In this document: piece by piece, positions 41,626 to 52,920 of the stretch | Layout: every line of letters starts with the position of its first letter | Numbering within the stretch: the first letter of the stretch is position 1 | NCBI GenBank assembly: GCA_019096065.1 | Contig: JAGUCH010000003.1 | Span: 2,542,001-2,606,000, forward strand | Source of the DNA: Paracyclopina nana | Taxonomy: Eukaryota; Arthropoda; Copepoda; Cyclopoida; Cyclopettidae | DNA length: 64,000 nucleotides | Direction of reading: 5' to 3' | The notes under the pieces: model-generated | What the model saw: the letters and a program-made list of their open reading frames with translations, nothing else | Databases searched by the model: none | Told to the model about the DNA's origin: nothing | Program-made: the position numbers and the translations under genes

Positions 41626-43657
41626 AGTCCTTACATTACTTGGCTTAAAGTATTTTAATTCAGTCCCATTGAAGCAAAGATCAAAATGGACAAATATCTG
41701 TAGGCAGTACGTACATGCAGCCAGTTTAGCACTATTTCAGCTATTCATCTCTACAAAGTCAATAGCTTTGCTAGGTAGTTATGGTGGACAAGCACTTCTC
41801 CCCAGTAAGATGTCAATTTAATCAATTAAGTACACAGCATTTACCGCCAGATTTTCATAAGTGACCAATTTAGGCCAAACACTGCACTGCCTTAAAAGAC
41901 TTGGTATAAGAAAAAATGACATTTCATTAATAAATTTGGTGAGTTTTGGCCATTTTTAGAGGTTGGGTAGGTAGTCGGAAAAGGGCAGTTGTGTTTTTAA
42001 TATGGTCTGAAAAATTGTGGAAGCAAAAATTATTATTTTGGGCCCAAAGGTGGTGAGAAGTTTAAAATTCTGTTGATAAATATGCTTTTAATTCACCATA
42101 AGAACAGAGTTGTGAATAGAATGAGTATGACGCTCTTAACTGAGCCTATGTCAACAAAGCTTGAGCGAATCCAAAACCTCATATAAAAAATGATAAAATA
42201 CCTAAGCAAATATAGCTTAAAATTAATAAATGACCACGCTTATTGAACTAAAAATAAAAAATATTAAAATTGCGGGCATGAGGAATAATATTTAATGACT
42301 ACAATAGAAATTATGAGCATTCAAAAATTCGTTTTCTTTTTTGAAATTCCCGCCTAAAAAGCAGAGAGACAACATCAGAGTTATGCATACTTTTGTTGAT
42401 TACAAATGTACATTTGTTTTCGAAAAGTGCCACTTTTTCAGAAATGTTTGGCTTCAAAAAACCACATCTAAAACACTGCCATCAACAAATTCACGTGCGT
42501 ATTGTTGTGAAAAACATGCCAACTTGTGCTGCAATTCATTGCCTGTCTGGACATTCTAAGGAGCATAATGCTCAGATGTTCACCATTTTCAGCTTTTCAC
42601 TTATATTGAACACCATTTTTCATCATTAAGAATCAAAGATTTTGCCAATTTTTGCAAGAACTATTTGCAAAATTGCTACTTTAAGGCTTGCATTTTCCCA
42701 GTTTATCCATGCCAGTACAACAACTATAGCATGGCAATCATGATTACCAGAAAATTTTGTTTCCTCAACTTATTATTACAAGTAATGGCTAATTTGCCGA
42801 AAAATTGGCCATTTTTATTGAATCCACACCAGATGAACTTTTTTGTTTTGAACTCACACAGAGCAGAGCTACAAAAAGTAAGGCCATTTCTTCTGATTTG
42901 ATCCATCATGCTCAGGTCTGGATATGATGTGACTCATGATCCAAAATTCCTTGACTTTCATGAATCTTACTCAAAATGGTACCAATCTGTTCCTTGAATC
43001 AATTGTGCTGTTACAAGCTCAAAATGAGCACTTTCTTTGCCATTTTGTTCCCAACAATTCTAAAAAACGTTTTGTTTACTTTTAGTCAGAAGAGCTATTT
43101 TTTGCAATTGCTACGCTGCACTAATGAGGGAGGGGTGAAGAAGAAGTGGGAGTTGGATGAAAATGTGTTCCGATTTATTTAATAAAGATGATAACATTAA
43201 GCTATAAGGATGGCATTTATGGGTGGATTGATGCATGATATTTGGACTGGCATACGTTGAATTTTAATGTTATAAGTGCAATGTACTGAATTTTGAAAAC
43301 CTGTGTTTGACTTGGCAGCACTTCTACTAGCATACGCCAGCCGACCTCCTACTGGCAGAATAGCATGCAAAAAGTTGGATTCTAGTCTTTTTCAGCAAAA
43401 CTGAGCAAGCAGAGCGTTATACTCATTCTATTAACAACTCTGCATAAGAATACTACTTTTTATGTTTAGAATTAAGTTAACAATTTCACCTATCAACTAC
43501 TAGTCAACTTTGCTACTTAAAGAGGTTAAAACTCGAGGTCAGTATGCAACTTGTCACCCGTAACTTCTATTGATAAGATCAATTTTCATTGGGCCTTAAT
43601 TCTCAAATCTGATTGGTTCCGTCAATTTTTGCCTTTTGCCCGTGTCAGAATGATTTG

Positions 43658-43690
43658 TGGGAGCGAGCGCGCTACGCGCGCCCGCTCCCA
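43658..43690. promoter_or_regulatory. GC-rich near-palindrome upstream of the XRCC1-like gene
   Basis: GGGAGCGAGCGCGC and its mirror GCGCGCCCGCTCCC face each other around TA, in an otherwise AT-rich context, ending about 24 bases before the ATG. It could be a promoter element or a 5'UTR hairpin. Confidence 0.5.
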
Positions 43691-43714
43691 ACAAAAAATT
43701 TCCGCCAAAACTTC

Positions 43715-45295
43715 ATGATGTCAACATTACCGATATTAGAAGTTGTCTCGTTCTCTACGGAGCATCCAGTGAATAAAGTGAGTAACCTGCTCAAGTCCAA
43801 CGATGGCAAGTGGACAAATCCTTTGAAAAACGTTTCTACTGCTGCCAAGGGCCGTGAAGTCACCGAAATCGAGGCTGAATTCAGGATTCCACTTTGCAAA
43901 ATCCATGCCCTAGACGTGGGCAACTATTGGACTGCCATCCTCGAGATCGAGGTTGGCAGGTCTGGAGAGTCTGCCAGCTCAAGGTTGCCACTTTTAAAAA
44001 GCTCTCCTTTGCTCCTCATGAACAGAATGGATTGCAGCAATGGAGGCAATGCTCAAGCTATGAAGTTCATCACCAAAAGTGAAATCAACCCTCAAGTCTT
44101 GAGTGCTAGCAAAGGCTGGGATAGATTGAGAGTGGTTTGCAAACAGCACTTGAAAAACGATGTCCTTTTTGGCCTCTCGACTCTTTTACTTCGAGGCAAA
44201 AGGTTGGACGAACTTGTCTTTTGCGACAATCCTATCTTACAAGATAATCATTCAAAACATAGTAAAGCCATTGAAAATCCCGATGGCAAAGAAGACAGGC
44301 CTGATTGGTATGTGCCTGGCAGCAGAGCTTCAAAATTGGTTGAGACTTCTTTGAAATCGTCGAAGTTTAGTTTTAAGCCTATGTCGAATGAAGTGGTGAA
44401 AGAAAACATCAAACAGCAGCCACATTTTGTGTCTCCTGACAGAAAAAGGCTTCGCGAGGATGACGATTTGGCCAGTGTCGTTAGCTTAAGCAAATCATCC
44501 AGAGATCAAGTGGTTCTTCAAGACTGGAATGTGTCAAATGTGATCAAAAAGGAAAAATTCAAGTTTGTGAAAAAAGGCTCAAAAGTATGTCTCGACGACG
44601 CTCCAATTTCTCCTGATCGTTCTGAGAATGCTTCTAATACTAGTCAAGCGCATGTAAGTAACAATCATAAGGTGAGCGGTTCGAAGGAGAAATTCTGGTT
44701 CAAAAAGAAGGATTCCAGCAATGTTAATGACGAAGATGTCATTAATTCTCAAAGCTCATCGTCAGAACGAAAGGATTTTTATAGAGGAGGCTCAAGTGCA
44801 TCTTTGTCAATTACAAAACCTGATGACTATTTGAGACACACTGAGGCTCAATTGAAAGCATCCGGAATGCTTGTTCAGACAAGGAGTTACAAAAAGTCGA
44901 GAGAACTGCCTCTCTTGGATGGGTCTGAACTCAAAGTGAGCCCTGGACAAAGTGTTACTTTTATCAAGCAAGGAAAGCTCATCTTGATGCTCACTCAAGG
45001 AAAAACATACGAACCTCTAGTGGAGAAAGAGCATATTACAGCCATTTTCAAAGACTACTCCAAAGCAGACATCATAGCTAACAGCCTCAAGCCTACTCCA
45101 GTTTTTCTAGACATGAAATGCCCTCTGTGTTGCAAAAGTTTCGGGCAAAACGAGGAGAAGTTGATTCGACATGCGTCAACATGCAATGGCATGGAGGAGC
45201 TAGTGCAAGACGTGTGCCCAATATGCGAACGAGAATATCCTCCAGAACAATTACCAGACCACGCTCAGCAATGTGCACAGCAAATGTATGATTGA
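43715..45295 (+). CDS. XRCC1 N-terminal-domain protein with C-terminal zinc fingers
   Basis: Single exon of 526 aa. Residues 1-165 match the XRCC1 N-terminal domain layout: LEVVSFSTEHPVNKVSNLLK, an ICKIHALDVGN-like block (CKIHALDVGN) and KGWDRLRVVCKQ followed by FGLS. Family knowledge: that fold binds nicked DNA and polymerase beta in single-strand break repair. The middle is low complexity, Lys/Ser-rich. The C-terminal 60 aa hold two C2HC-type fingers (CPLCCKSF ... HASTC, CPICEREY ... HAQQC), similar to UBZ/Rad18-type ubiquitin-binding fingers. No BRCT domain is seen, so it is not XRCC1 itself. An ATG 102 bases upstream is in frame, but the shorter start fits the domain. Its stop is 24 bp from the convergent gene. 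Confidence 0.7.
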   Translation: MMSTLPILEVVSFSTEHPVNKVSNLLKSNDGKWTNPLKNVSTAAKGREVTEIEAEFRIPLCKIHALDVGNYWTAILEIEVGRSGESASSRLPLLKSSPLLLMNRMDCSNGGNAQAMKFITKSEINPQVLSASKGWDRLRVVCKQHLKNDVLFGLSTLLLRGKRLDELVFCDNPILQDNHSKHSKAIENPDGKEDRPDWYVPGSRASKLVETSLKSSKFSFKPMSNEVVKENIKQQPHFVSPDRKRLREDDDLASVVSLSKSSRDQVVLQDWNVSNVIKKEKFKFVKKGSKVCLDDAPISPDRSENASNTSQAHVSNNHKVSGSKEKFWFKKKDSSNVNDEDVINSQSSSSERKDFYRGGSSASLSITKPDDYLRHTEAQLKASGMLVQTRSYKKSRELPLLDGSELKVSPGQSVTFIKQGKLILMLTQGKTYEPLVEKEHITAIFKDYSKADIIANSLKPTPVFLDMKCPLCCKSFGQNEEKLIRHASTCNGMEELVQDVCPICEREYPPEQLPDHAQQCAQQMYD

Positions 45296-45319
45296 GACCA
45301 AGCTTAAAATGTCAATTCA

Positions 45320-46942
45320 CTAATGTGCAGTTTTCATGAGGTTATACCATTCTACCAGAGTTTTTCCCTGATGCTTGACACTCTGGATATTCTTGCAAAA
45401 TGCCTCTTTCCCTGGTTCATTTTGGAAGGTCTGTAGAGACTTGAGCAAATTCGAACAGCACAACAGTGCGGCATTGGGATCGTGGCTTTTCAGCTTCCTT
45501 TCGATGAGTTCCTTCAGTCCCTTCTTTTCCTCCCCAAAAGCCTTCAGAAGCTGCTCAAGAATTTCGTGTGGGGCAAGGGTAGAACCGAACTTGTGCATAT
45601 CTTCCATTTCTACTGAGTAGGTGGTGACCAACATTCTGTGAATTTTGGCGTCTAGAACTGTTTTCATCAAGTGGCAAAAGTTGGGTTTGAACTGGACTGT
45701 CACGAATTTTCCACACCTCGAATCCTTGCCAATCCTGTCCAAAGACAAGGAATTCAAATTGTGCGAGTGCACTTGCTGAATGGCAGCCTGCACCAAATGC
45801 TCCAATTGTTCTGCGCAATCGGAGATGAAGTCATGCTTCAATTGCTCTTTATGCAATTTAATGGCTTGCACAAAGTGACTCACTCTCTCTTGTTGGCCTG
45901 AAGTGTGAGCCAACAGCTCTTCAATCATCAACTTTGTGCCAAGCATCTCTTTGGACTGTTTCTCAACCAAAGCATACCTGTCAATGATCTCTTTCTTCAC
46001 AAGCAACTCTTGTTTGTCCTCAACTCTCAAAAGACTTATTTCGGCGGTTAGAAATTTGATCATAGCTTGGCCCGACCTCTTGGTCTTCTTGAGTAGAATC
46101 AGCCTCTTCACCTGGTCATCTTTAACCGTCGACAAGCTCTCCTCAAAAACTCTGGCGCTTTCCTTGTCAAACTCTGAACACTCACCTTCAGCATGTAACC
46201 CAGCCTTGTAAGAGTTGACATGCTGAACCCACATTTCCTCCAGAATCTCGTTCAACTTGGTCTCTTGGACAAGCTTTACATTTTTGTCCCTTTCAGCTTG
46301 GGCCTTGACCAAAACGGATCTCGTTTCATTAAGCAGACCATTGATTATTTTGTCAGGATGATCCAAAAGTTGGATGGAACCCAAGTTGATATATCCAGTC
46401 TGATTTAGAATACCATAGAGGTGCGGTTTCACTCTGGCGCAAATCTCTTGAATGTCTTGCTCCTGATGACAAGTGCGGGCTTTCACCAATGCCTCAATGA
46501 GTTCTGCCTTGCTTTCCAAATCTTTCAGTACGTCAGAGAACTTGTCATGATGGCTAACTAGCTGGTTGCTTTGTGCAGTTGATGCAAACACCTTATTTCT
46601 TGTTGAGTTAAATGACAAGTCAATCTCTGAATTGAGCTTTTGAAGCCTTGCAATTTCGTGCTCAAGTTGACCTTTTTGAAGCTTTGCTTTGACCAGAGCC
46701 TTGGATACCACGCTGGCGTCATATTGATCAATGTCCTCTGTCTGAAAATCACTTTCTTTCACCAAACGAATGTTTCCTTTGACCACCGCAACGTCAGGCT
46801 TTAAAAGGACACGTTTAGCCAAAAATTCCGCAATCTTGGCCATTTGCCGACTTTTGCACAGAAGCTTCGAAATTTCATGAGCCTTTTTCGGATCTGATGT
46901 GAACTTGACTTTGTTTACAATCCAATCGTCGACGTTTTCCAT
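45320..46942 (-). CDS. HAUS5-like augmin subunit (coiled-coil protein)
   Basis: Single exon of 540 aa, predicted mostly helical. Weak but ordered resemblance to HAUS augmin-like complex subunit 5: an N-terminal globular start (WIVNKVKF), a VVKGNIRLVKESD segment, a long coiled coil beginning LEHEIARLQKLNSEID, and a C-terminal NEPGKEAF ... GKTLVEWYNLMK, which resembles the WEQPG...WRLRW end of HAUS5. Family knowledge: augmin recruits gamma-tubulin to spindle microtubules. Length is a little under the vertebrate protein. Convergent with the XRCC1-like gene. Confidence 0.5.
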   Translation of the reverse strand: MENVDDWIVNKVKFTSDPKKAHEISKLLCKSRQMAKIAEFLAKRVLLKPDVAVVKGNIRLVKESDFQTEDIDQYDASVVSKALVKAKLQKGQLEHEIARLQKLNSEIDLSFNSTRNKVFASTAQSNQLVSHHDKFSDVLKDLESKAELIEALVKARTCHQEQDIQEICARVKPHLYGILNQTGYINLGSIQLLDHPDKIINGLLNETRSVLVKAQAERDKNVKLVQETKLNEILEEMWVQHVNSYKAGLHAEGECSEFDKESARVFEESLSTVKDDQVKRLILLKKTKRSGQAMIKFLTAEISLLRVEDKQELLVKKEIIDRYALVEKQSKEMLGTKLMIEELLAHTSGQQERVSHFVQAIKLHKEQLKHDFISDCAEQLEHLVQAAIQQVHSHNLNSLSLDRIGKDSRCGKFVTVQFKPNFCHLMKTVLDAKIHRMLVTTYSVEMEDMHKFGSTLAPHEILEQLLKAFGEEKKGLKELIERKLKSHDPNAALLCCSNLLKSLQTFQNEPGKEAFCKNIQSVKHQGKTLVEWYNLMKTAH

Positions 46943-47617
46943 CGTTAAATCAATTTCAGTTCCAGCTTAGTAAATTCACAGATCAGATTTCTCGTCGAAA
47001 CTGAAAAGTCTCAGCGGTCGAATTTGAAAACAAGTTCTTTGCGGTAGCGTTCAACTAATTTTAAGGCTGCTAAATGCAAAGCATAAGCAGACAAAATAGC
47101 GTATTCTGCAGCAAATTCTGTAGCAGCCACTAAGAACGGGCCTAAAGAGTGTTTTAAATACGTTAATTAGAATCTCTTTATTTGTCATATGAAACAAAGC
47201 AATAATCAATAACTTTGCTAGAAAGAATGCGGGCTTGACTTAAAAGAGTTAAGTCAATTTTCGATCATGTTTGCAGAGCCTAGACAACACAGGCATAACT
47301 TTTAATTTTTGCGTCTTGTAAAAAGCTGTGAGCAGCTCAATCAAATATGACTTTAAATAAAAAGCGCGCCTAATTTGTAAATTATCAAATACTTAATTCA
47401 ACGTAAGAACACTCTAACCTTATCATGATCGAAATGTCAAACTGAAAGATTAGCTCGACTCGAGTTCGTTACGATGTCTTCTTGATTTGCAGCTTTTCAG
47501 CTCATTTGCGTTTCTCGCCTGGCCATTTTGGCTCAGTCACTCAAAAAGTGCTAAAAAGTGATGTTATTTCTTGTTCAGTGTGGTCGTGCTCAGTGATAGC
47601 TGTGTTATTTAAAGAGC
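46943..47617. promoter_or_regulatory. Divergent region between HAUS5-like gene and ARGLU1
   Basis: About 675 bp of AT-rich DNA between two divergent starts. No coding is seen; both promoters are expected. Confidence 0.4.
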
Positions 47618-49156
47618 ATGTCCAGATCACGGAGTAGATCGCGCGATCGGCGCTCACACAAGAAAAAGTCAAGGCGGAGTCGCCGATCCAGATCTCGATC
47701 CAGATCACGGACGAGGTCGCGTTCTCGAACACCAAAACGTTATCGCAGCTCCAATAGCTCTCGCCATTACAAGCGTGACCATCGGTCGACTCGGGATCGC
47801 CGCAACAACCGACATAATAATCACTCGAGCTCAGACTCGGACTCCAGCTCAAGCTCAGAGGTTAGGACGATCCCTTTGACTTCGGCCACTGCTGCGGGGC
47901 TGGGCAACAAGTCTGGAGATGTGGCAGTCAACTCAGCAGCTGCCAAGAAGAAAATTCTTGAAGTTGAAAGACTGGCGGAGCAAGAGAGATTAAAGTAAGT
48001 CTTCAGCATTAACTGACGCTATTCAGCATGCTTAATGTTGGTATTACTTGACAGGCGCCAGAAAGATATGGAGCAGAAAAATATTGAAGACGAAGCCAAC
48101 AAACGTATCGAAGAACTGGTAGCGGCTCGAGTAGCAGAGGAGCTGGAGCGACGTCGTGAGGAAATCGAGGCTGAAGTCCTTCGTCGGGTGGAGGAGGCCA
48201 AGGTTGTCATGGAGGCCCAAATGTTGGCCGAGATGGAGAAGCGAAAGCAAGAGCAGCTCGAAGAAGCTCGAAAACGAGAGGTAAGGATGAAATCTTGTAG
48301 GAAACTCTCTCGATGCTGTAGGAGCTCTCAGAGGCGTTGGCCCATGTGATCAGCGCCTCCGTTTGCGTCTACTCTTAGTCATTAAATGCCGAAAATAACA
48401 TATTTCGACCCCACCAAAGAGAAGTACATTACATATGTGTGCTGTGACAACAACTTCTTCTTCTTCTCCTCTTTGAAAATAAATAATTTTTATCATGATT
48501 CCCAAAATGTACCTTTTTTGCGTGATTACTGCAAGAAGATGATGCTGATGAAGATGTGCAGGCTCGAGGCAGCAAGGATCACGATGGCTCAACATGTGGA
48601 GCGTGCAACCTAATTTGGAATGCTGATGAGAGCAAAAGAAGAAAGCCAAGCCAAAACTAAGTCTTAAAAAATTAGCTGATTTTCTTTAGAGCAAATTACT
48701 CTTTAACAAGAACTCGAAGGACCCTGATAAATAGGTAACAATTCGATGATCGAAACAACTCTGTCCATCTTTTGAAACATCACCTCTCATCCGGGCAAAA
48801 TTTCGCCTAGCCAATTTGCTCATTGCTAACATTTGCTTCCCATATGATTATAGGAAGAGGACAAGTCCAGAAGAGCAGAGGCTGAAAGAATCATGGCTGA
48901 AAACCAGAAGAAAATCGAGGAACAACAAAGAAAAATGGTAAGGTTTGCCTGTCATGCGATCATGAATTAGGTTTTAATCGCGATGTCATTGCAGGCTGAA
49001 GAACGGTTGGCGATGATTGAGGAGCAAATGAAATTCGAGCAAGAAAAGCAAAAAATGAAAAAACGTGAAGAGAAGCGCATCAAGGAAGAGCAAAAGAAAA
49101 TCCTTGGCAAGGGCAACGCCCGACCGAAGCTGTCATTTAGCCTCGTTAACTCTTAG
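47618..49156 (+). CDS. Arglu1: ARGLU1, arginine/glutamate-rich splicing co-factor
   Basis: Four exons: 47618-47994, 48055-48280, 48854-48937 and 48995-49156, all in frame, about 282 aa. The first third is an RS domain ([12 protein letters not shown]...), then a Glu/Arg-rich long helix ([42 protein letters not shown]), ending with the family signature RPKLSFSL. Family knowledge: ARGLU1 is a nuclear RS protein that couples hormone-receptor transcription to alternative splicing. Intron 2 (573 bp) is ten times longer than its neighbours; in vertebrates the same gene has a regulatory intron that forms a poison exon. Confidence 0.93.
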
Positions 49157-49932
49157 CGTTTTTATATTTACTTCTCCTCATTACTACTAATAAACATTCA
49201 CTTTCTAGGTAACCAAATAATCAGTGTAAAAGAAAGGGAACTTGGGTCCCTCGGTAACGTAAAGCGGCGTTTTATGCTCAAATGCTCTGTGAAATGATTT
49301 CCTCGTTGTTTTATTCTATTAACCGATCTGACTCAGCTTTGTACGTTCAAAGTCTTGGACAATTTAGAGCAAATTAAGTATTTTGGGGAAAAATATGCTT
49401 TACTGTTTATCATAATTTGGGTTTCTAACTTTTGCTCATTTGTCCATGGACAGTCTAGGGCTAGTAAAGCTTCACATAAATGAATCAAATTTTAATATCC
49501 TTTCTTAGCAATTTTGAAAAATCCTAGTTTTGCGTTCGTGCACTTCATAAAACTTGATAATACATCGATATGCAGGCTTATTCACTTGTGAACACTTAAG
49601 TTTTAAATTACTGCATTAGTATATACTATTCTTGGAAAATTCTTTTCAAAAAAAGTAGTTTCGATCCACATATTGGCACAACCAATCTCTGCTTTATCGA
49701 GAAATTACAAACAACCTAATACCCTGGTAAAATAACCTACCGCGGTGCCTTGGGCAAGCAAAGCTTCACCCAGAATTTTCATATGCTCTCGCAGCTATTT
49801 AATATCCCGATTTTATGTTCAGTCGCTCGATAAAAATAGGGATGTTTTTGCGCATCACTGATAAAAAATTTACCTCATTTCATCATATTTCTTTACTTGG
49901 AGCTAAAGTATCTTTACTTAGAGTTAATTCAA
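49157..49932. other. Spacer between ARGLU1 and the acetyltransferase gene
   Basis: AATAAA at 49189-49194 is the likely ARGLU1 poly(A) signal. The rest is AT-rich without coding. Confidence 0.4.
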
Positions 49933-50685
49933 TCAGATTTTATAGGAAACCACTTGACACACTTTGTGAATTTCGTCGTGCACCAATTTGGACCCATGCT
50001 TGTCCTTGAAATCTTCATAATTCCTCTCAGAGATGACTTTGAAGCCAAAATCTCTGAAAATCCTCTGAGAGTAAATTCCTGACGCTAAAATGTACATATG
50101 ACTGCAATTTTGCTCTTTTGCAGAATCAATGGATGCCATAAGTAGCTTCTTGCCCAATCCTTGTCCCCTAACAGATCTGGCTACTCCTAAGGCCACGCCC
50201 ACATAGATTTTGTCATTACAGCCCTCACATTGATCAAATGCCTTTGCGTAGCTGTAATTCATGAACTCCATAAAAGCGTTAAAGTATCCAAGTTTCACCA
50301 AGGTTTTGGGTACCAAAACTTCAGGCATCGACAGAATCCACTTGAAATTAGGCTCCCTTGTCAAATGAAAGCGCGTTAGTTTTAACTTCAAAAAGCATGT
50401 TTTTTATTACTTGGGTAGGTTGTTGAGGTCTAGGATTTGACCAAGACGTATGCCTATGAGGTTGTTATTGCTGTCAAAGGCCCCAAAGCAACCATTTTGG
50501 GTCAAACTTGTGTCCAGCATTACCTTCTTGATTTGATTTGAAATGAATTTTCCAGTCAAGCCTGATGCTTGAAACACTCTAAAGGACCTCATTATTGGCT
50601 CGTCTGGAGCGAACTCTTTTTTAATGAACTTGAACACATTGGAAGAGTCTTTCCGGGTGAGTTTGCGTATTTTGGGGTTGTCCAT
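49933..50685 (-). CDS. GNAT-family N-acetyltransferase, arylalkylamine-type
   Basis: Two exons, 50685-50411 and 50356-49933, joined in frame by a 54-bp intron, about 232 aa. The acetyl-CoA-binding motif A is VARSVRGQGLGKKLL (R/Q-x-x-G-x-G/A), preceded by the beta-strand VGVALGVA and followed by ILASGIYSQRIFRDFGFKVI. Size and motif order match the insect arylalkylamine N-acetyltransferase-like group, which acetylates biogenic amines with acetyl-CoA. The substrate cannot be told. An acceptor-like ATTAGCAG lies just upstream of the start. Confidence 0.78.
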
Positions 50686-51497
50686 CGTGAAAAGTCTGCT
50701 AATCTGATATCCCTGACTTCACGTGTTATGCATTAATTGCATCAGCAATTGATTACGCAATTGATGATAAAAAACCACGCACTATAGACAAAAGTATCAT
50801 AACAATGATACGCCATCAAGTGACATTACTGGAGAAATACTTGGGATTTCAGGTTTCACGGTTTACACAACCGTACTACTTTTTTGAGGCTGAATTTAAA
50901 AAGAAGAATCAAAATAATCTCCAGACTTCTCAATTGGAGTGCCAAAAAAACTTGCTCCATTGATCTTAATGATTTCTAACAGTTTAGAAAACTTGTAGCC
51001 AACACGAAACTAAAAAAATTGCTAATGCACACAAAAATTACCCTAAGATCGGTCCTTTTTTTTATCCTTTTCTTGTTAGACGATGTAAAAGATCCAAAAT
51101 TCACTGCACGCTCACATCAAGGGATCTTGTAGCACTGAATTTTGAATCGACTACTCCCTAATCCCAAATGTTTCAATTTTCCCTCCGCTAGGCGTGCTAC
51201 TTGCGTTTGTTATTGTTATGTTACTGTTGTGAATCACAAAGCAGCTTTTTTAAAATTGGCATTTTATGCTATTTCTTTTGGCTCTTTTTGTTCGATCACT
51301 CCGATTACTATCTAGTAGCTTCAGTAAAGTACTAAAGTTCAGTAACTTGATTAACTTCAGTTTGCGAAATTTCAAAACATGTACAAGGGAAATAAAAGTC
51401 CTCAATTCAAATTGTGAGGCCATATAGTCTGAAAAATGGTTGCTGTGTCTTCATTGGGGCCTTCTGAAGTTGGAATTGTCCACCGAGAGCCTTATGT
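50686..51497. other. Intergenic DNA
   Basis: No coding region or strong repeat seen. Confidence 0.35.
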
Positions 51498-51931
51498 AAC
51501 GACATATACCGTCTGTCCGTTTAAAATTGGACGGTGCGTGAATCAAAAGTTTGTGTTATAAATTCCAGGGCCGGTAAATAATAGTACAGCTCTGATAAAT
51601 TCATGAATTTCGAGGCGTGATGGGTATCGTTGGAAAGCTTGAACCTTTGGACATCTTTTTTGTTTTCTGATAAAATGAAAAATATTAATACAGCAAAAAA
51701 TAAATGATGCATCAGTTTTTTTCGTGACAATTTTTTGGGTTGCCTTGGGAAAATGGAATTTTCTCGTTTTTTTCCCGTTTAAATTGATTTTTCTATTTTT
51801 ACAAAAAAGACGCGGGAAAAGACTCAATCCTTCCAACGATATCATTTATAAGTCCTGTATTTCTTGAATATGTGACACAAAGTTTAGATTCCCATACCGT
51901 CCAATTTTGAATGGACAGACTGTATATACGA
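51498..51931. mobile_element. Tc1/mariner-type MITE
   Basis: About 430 bp with 27-30 bp terminal inverted repeats: CCGTCTGTCCGTTTAAAATT at the left and, read inward, CAGTCTGTCCATTCAAAATT at the right. Both are flanked by TATA, consistent with TA target duplication. No transposase frame fits inside, so it is non-autonomous. Confidence 0.75.
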
Positions 51932-51938
51932 AAAATGC

Positions 51939-52184
51939 TTGGTGAAATGCGTTTTGCACATTTACGAAGGGCGAGTGACTTGGGTCAGAGATGCTGGACA
52001 ACAACACTTTCAGCCTCGACTGCAACCATATTGCATTGCATATGCTGTCTCCAGAGTCTTGTCCGCTATTCCAAGGGCTGAGTGTCTTTATCTCATGATT
52101 GATGTCAAGCTAGTCGACAGCGAGCCAGGAACTCCAGCTTCATTGCCAGAAGAGGCTAGAATAGCTTTTTTTGCATGGGAGTAA
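51939..52184 (+). other. Unassigned open frame of 81 codons
   Basis: It opens inside the MITE's right flank and runs into the minisatellite, ending in repeat sequence (AFFAWE). Amino-acid composition is not low complexity (HIYEGRVTWVRDAGQQ), so it may be a remnant of a gene exon. No splice partner or family is recognised. Confidence 0.2.
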
Positions 52185-52920
52185 TACAAAAAAGGGGCAT
52201 TATCAGTTGCTATTTGTGTAACTCATGCAGTTATTTGCATGGGAGTTGTACAAAAAATGGGCAAAAATAGCTGTTTTTGTATAACTCTTTCAATTGTTTG
52301 TGTAAAAGTTGAACAAAAAAGGAGCTAAAATAGCTGGGTTTTTTTTTGCATAACTCTATCAGTTGTTTCCATTTGAGTTAGATAAAAAATGGGCTAAAAC
52401 ACCTGTTATGGGGATAACTCAGGCAATTTTTTGCATTCAAGTTATACAAAAAAGGGCTAAAATTGCTGGTTTCTTTATAACTCATGCAATTTTTTGCTTG
52501 GGAGTTATAGTAAAAAGAGGCTAAAATGGCTGTTTTTGTATAACTCACGCAATTATTTGCTTGGGAGTTATAGAAAAAAGGGGCTAAAATAGCTTTTTTG
52601 TATAATGCATATAGTTATACAAAAAAGGGGCTAAAGCAGCTGTTTTTGTGTAACTCATGCAATTATTTGCTTTCAAGTTATGCAAAAAGGGGTTAAAATA
52701 GCTTGTTTGGGAGTTATAGTAAAAAGGGTCTAAAATAGCTGGTTTTTTTGTACGTATAACTCATGCGATTATTTGCTTGGGAGTTATAGTAAAAATTGGG
52801 CTAAAATAGCTTTTTTGTACAATGCATATAGTTGCATGTGGGTTATACAAAAAAGGGGCTAAAACAACTGTTTTTGTGTAACTCATGCAATTATTTGCAT
52901 TCAAGTTTTACAAAAAGTAC
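52150..52920. repeat. Minisatellite, unit about 62-66 bp
   Basis: About 11-12 diverged copies of a unit built from TAACTCATGCAATTATTTGC, a GGGAGTTATA word, AAAAAAGGGGCTAAAATAGC and TTTTTGTA. Length varies by short deletions. No coding. Confidence 0.85.

Larger units (their letters stand above)
40392..43714. other. Repeat-rich non-coding stretch
   Basis: Contains a MITE-like element (about 40790-41625, listed separately) and AT-rich DNA. The open frames are short and lack domain signatures, except for a possible THAP-type N-terminus (MPTCAAIHC, about 42518) that stops after about 37 codons. Confidence 0.4.

Noticed and set aside
43715..45295. Calling this gene XRCC1
   Set aside because: Only the N-terminal domain is shared; no BRCT domains are present and the C-terminus has zinc fingers instead.
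52150..52920. CRISPR-like array
   Set aside because: Units are contiguous and diverged along their whole length, with no constant repeat alternating with unique spacers; the context is eukaryotic.
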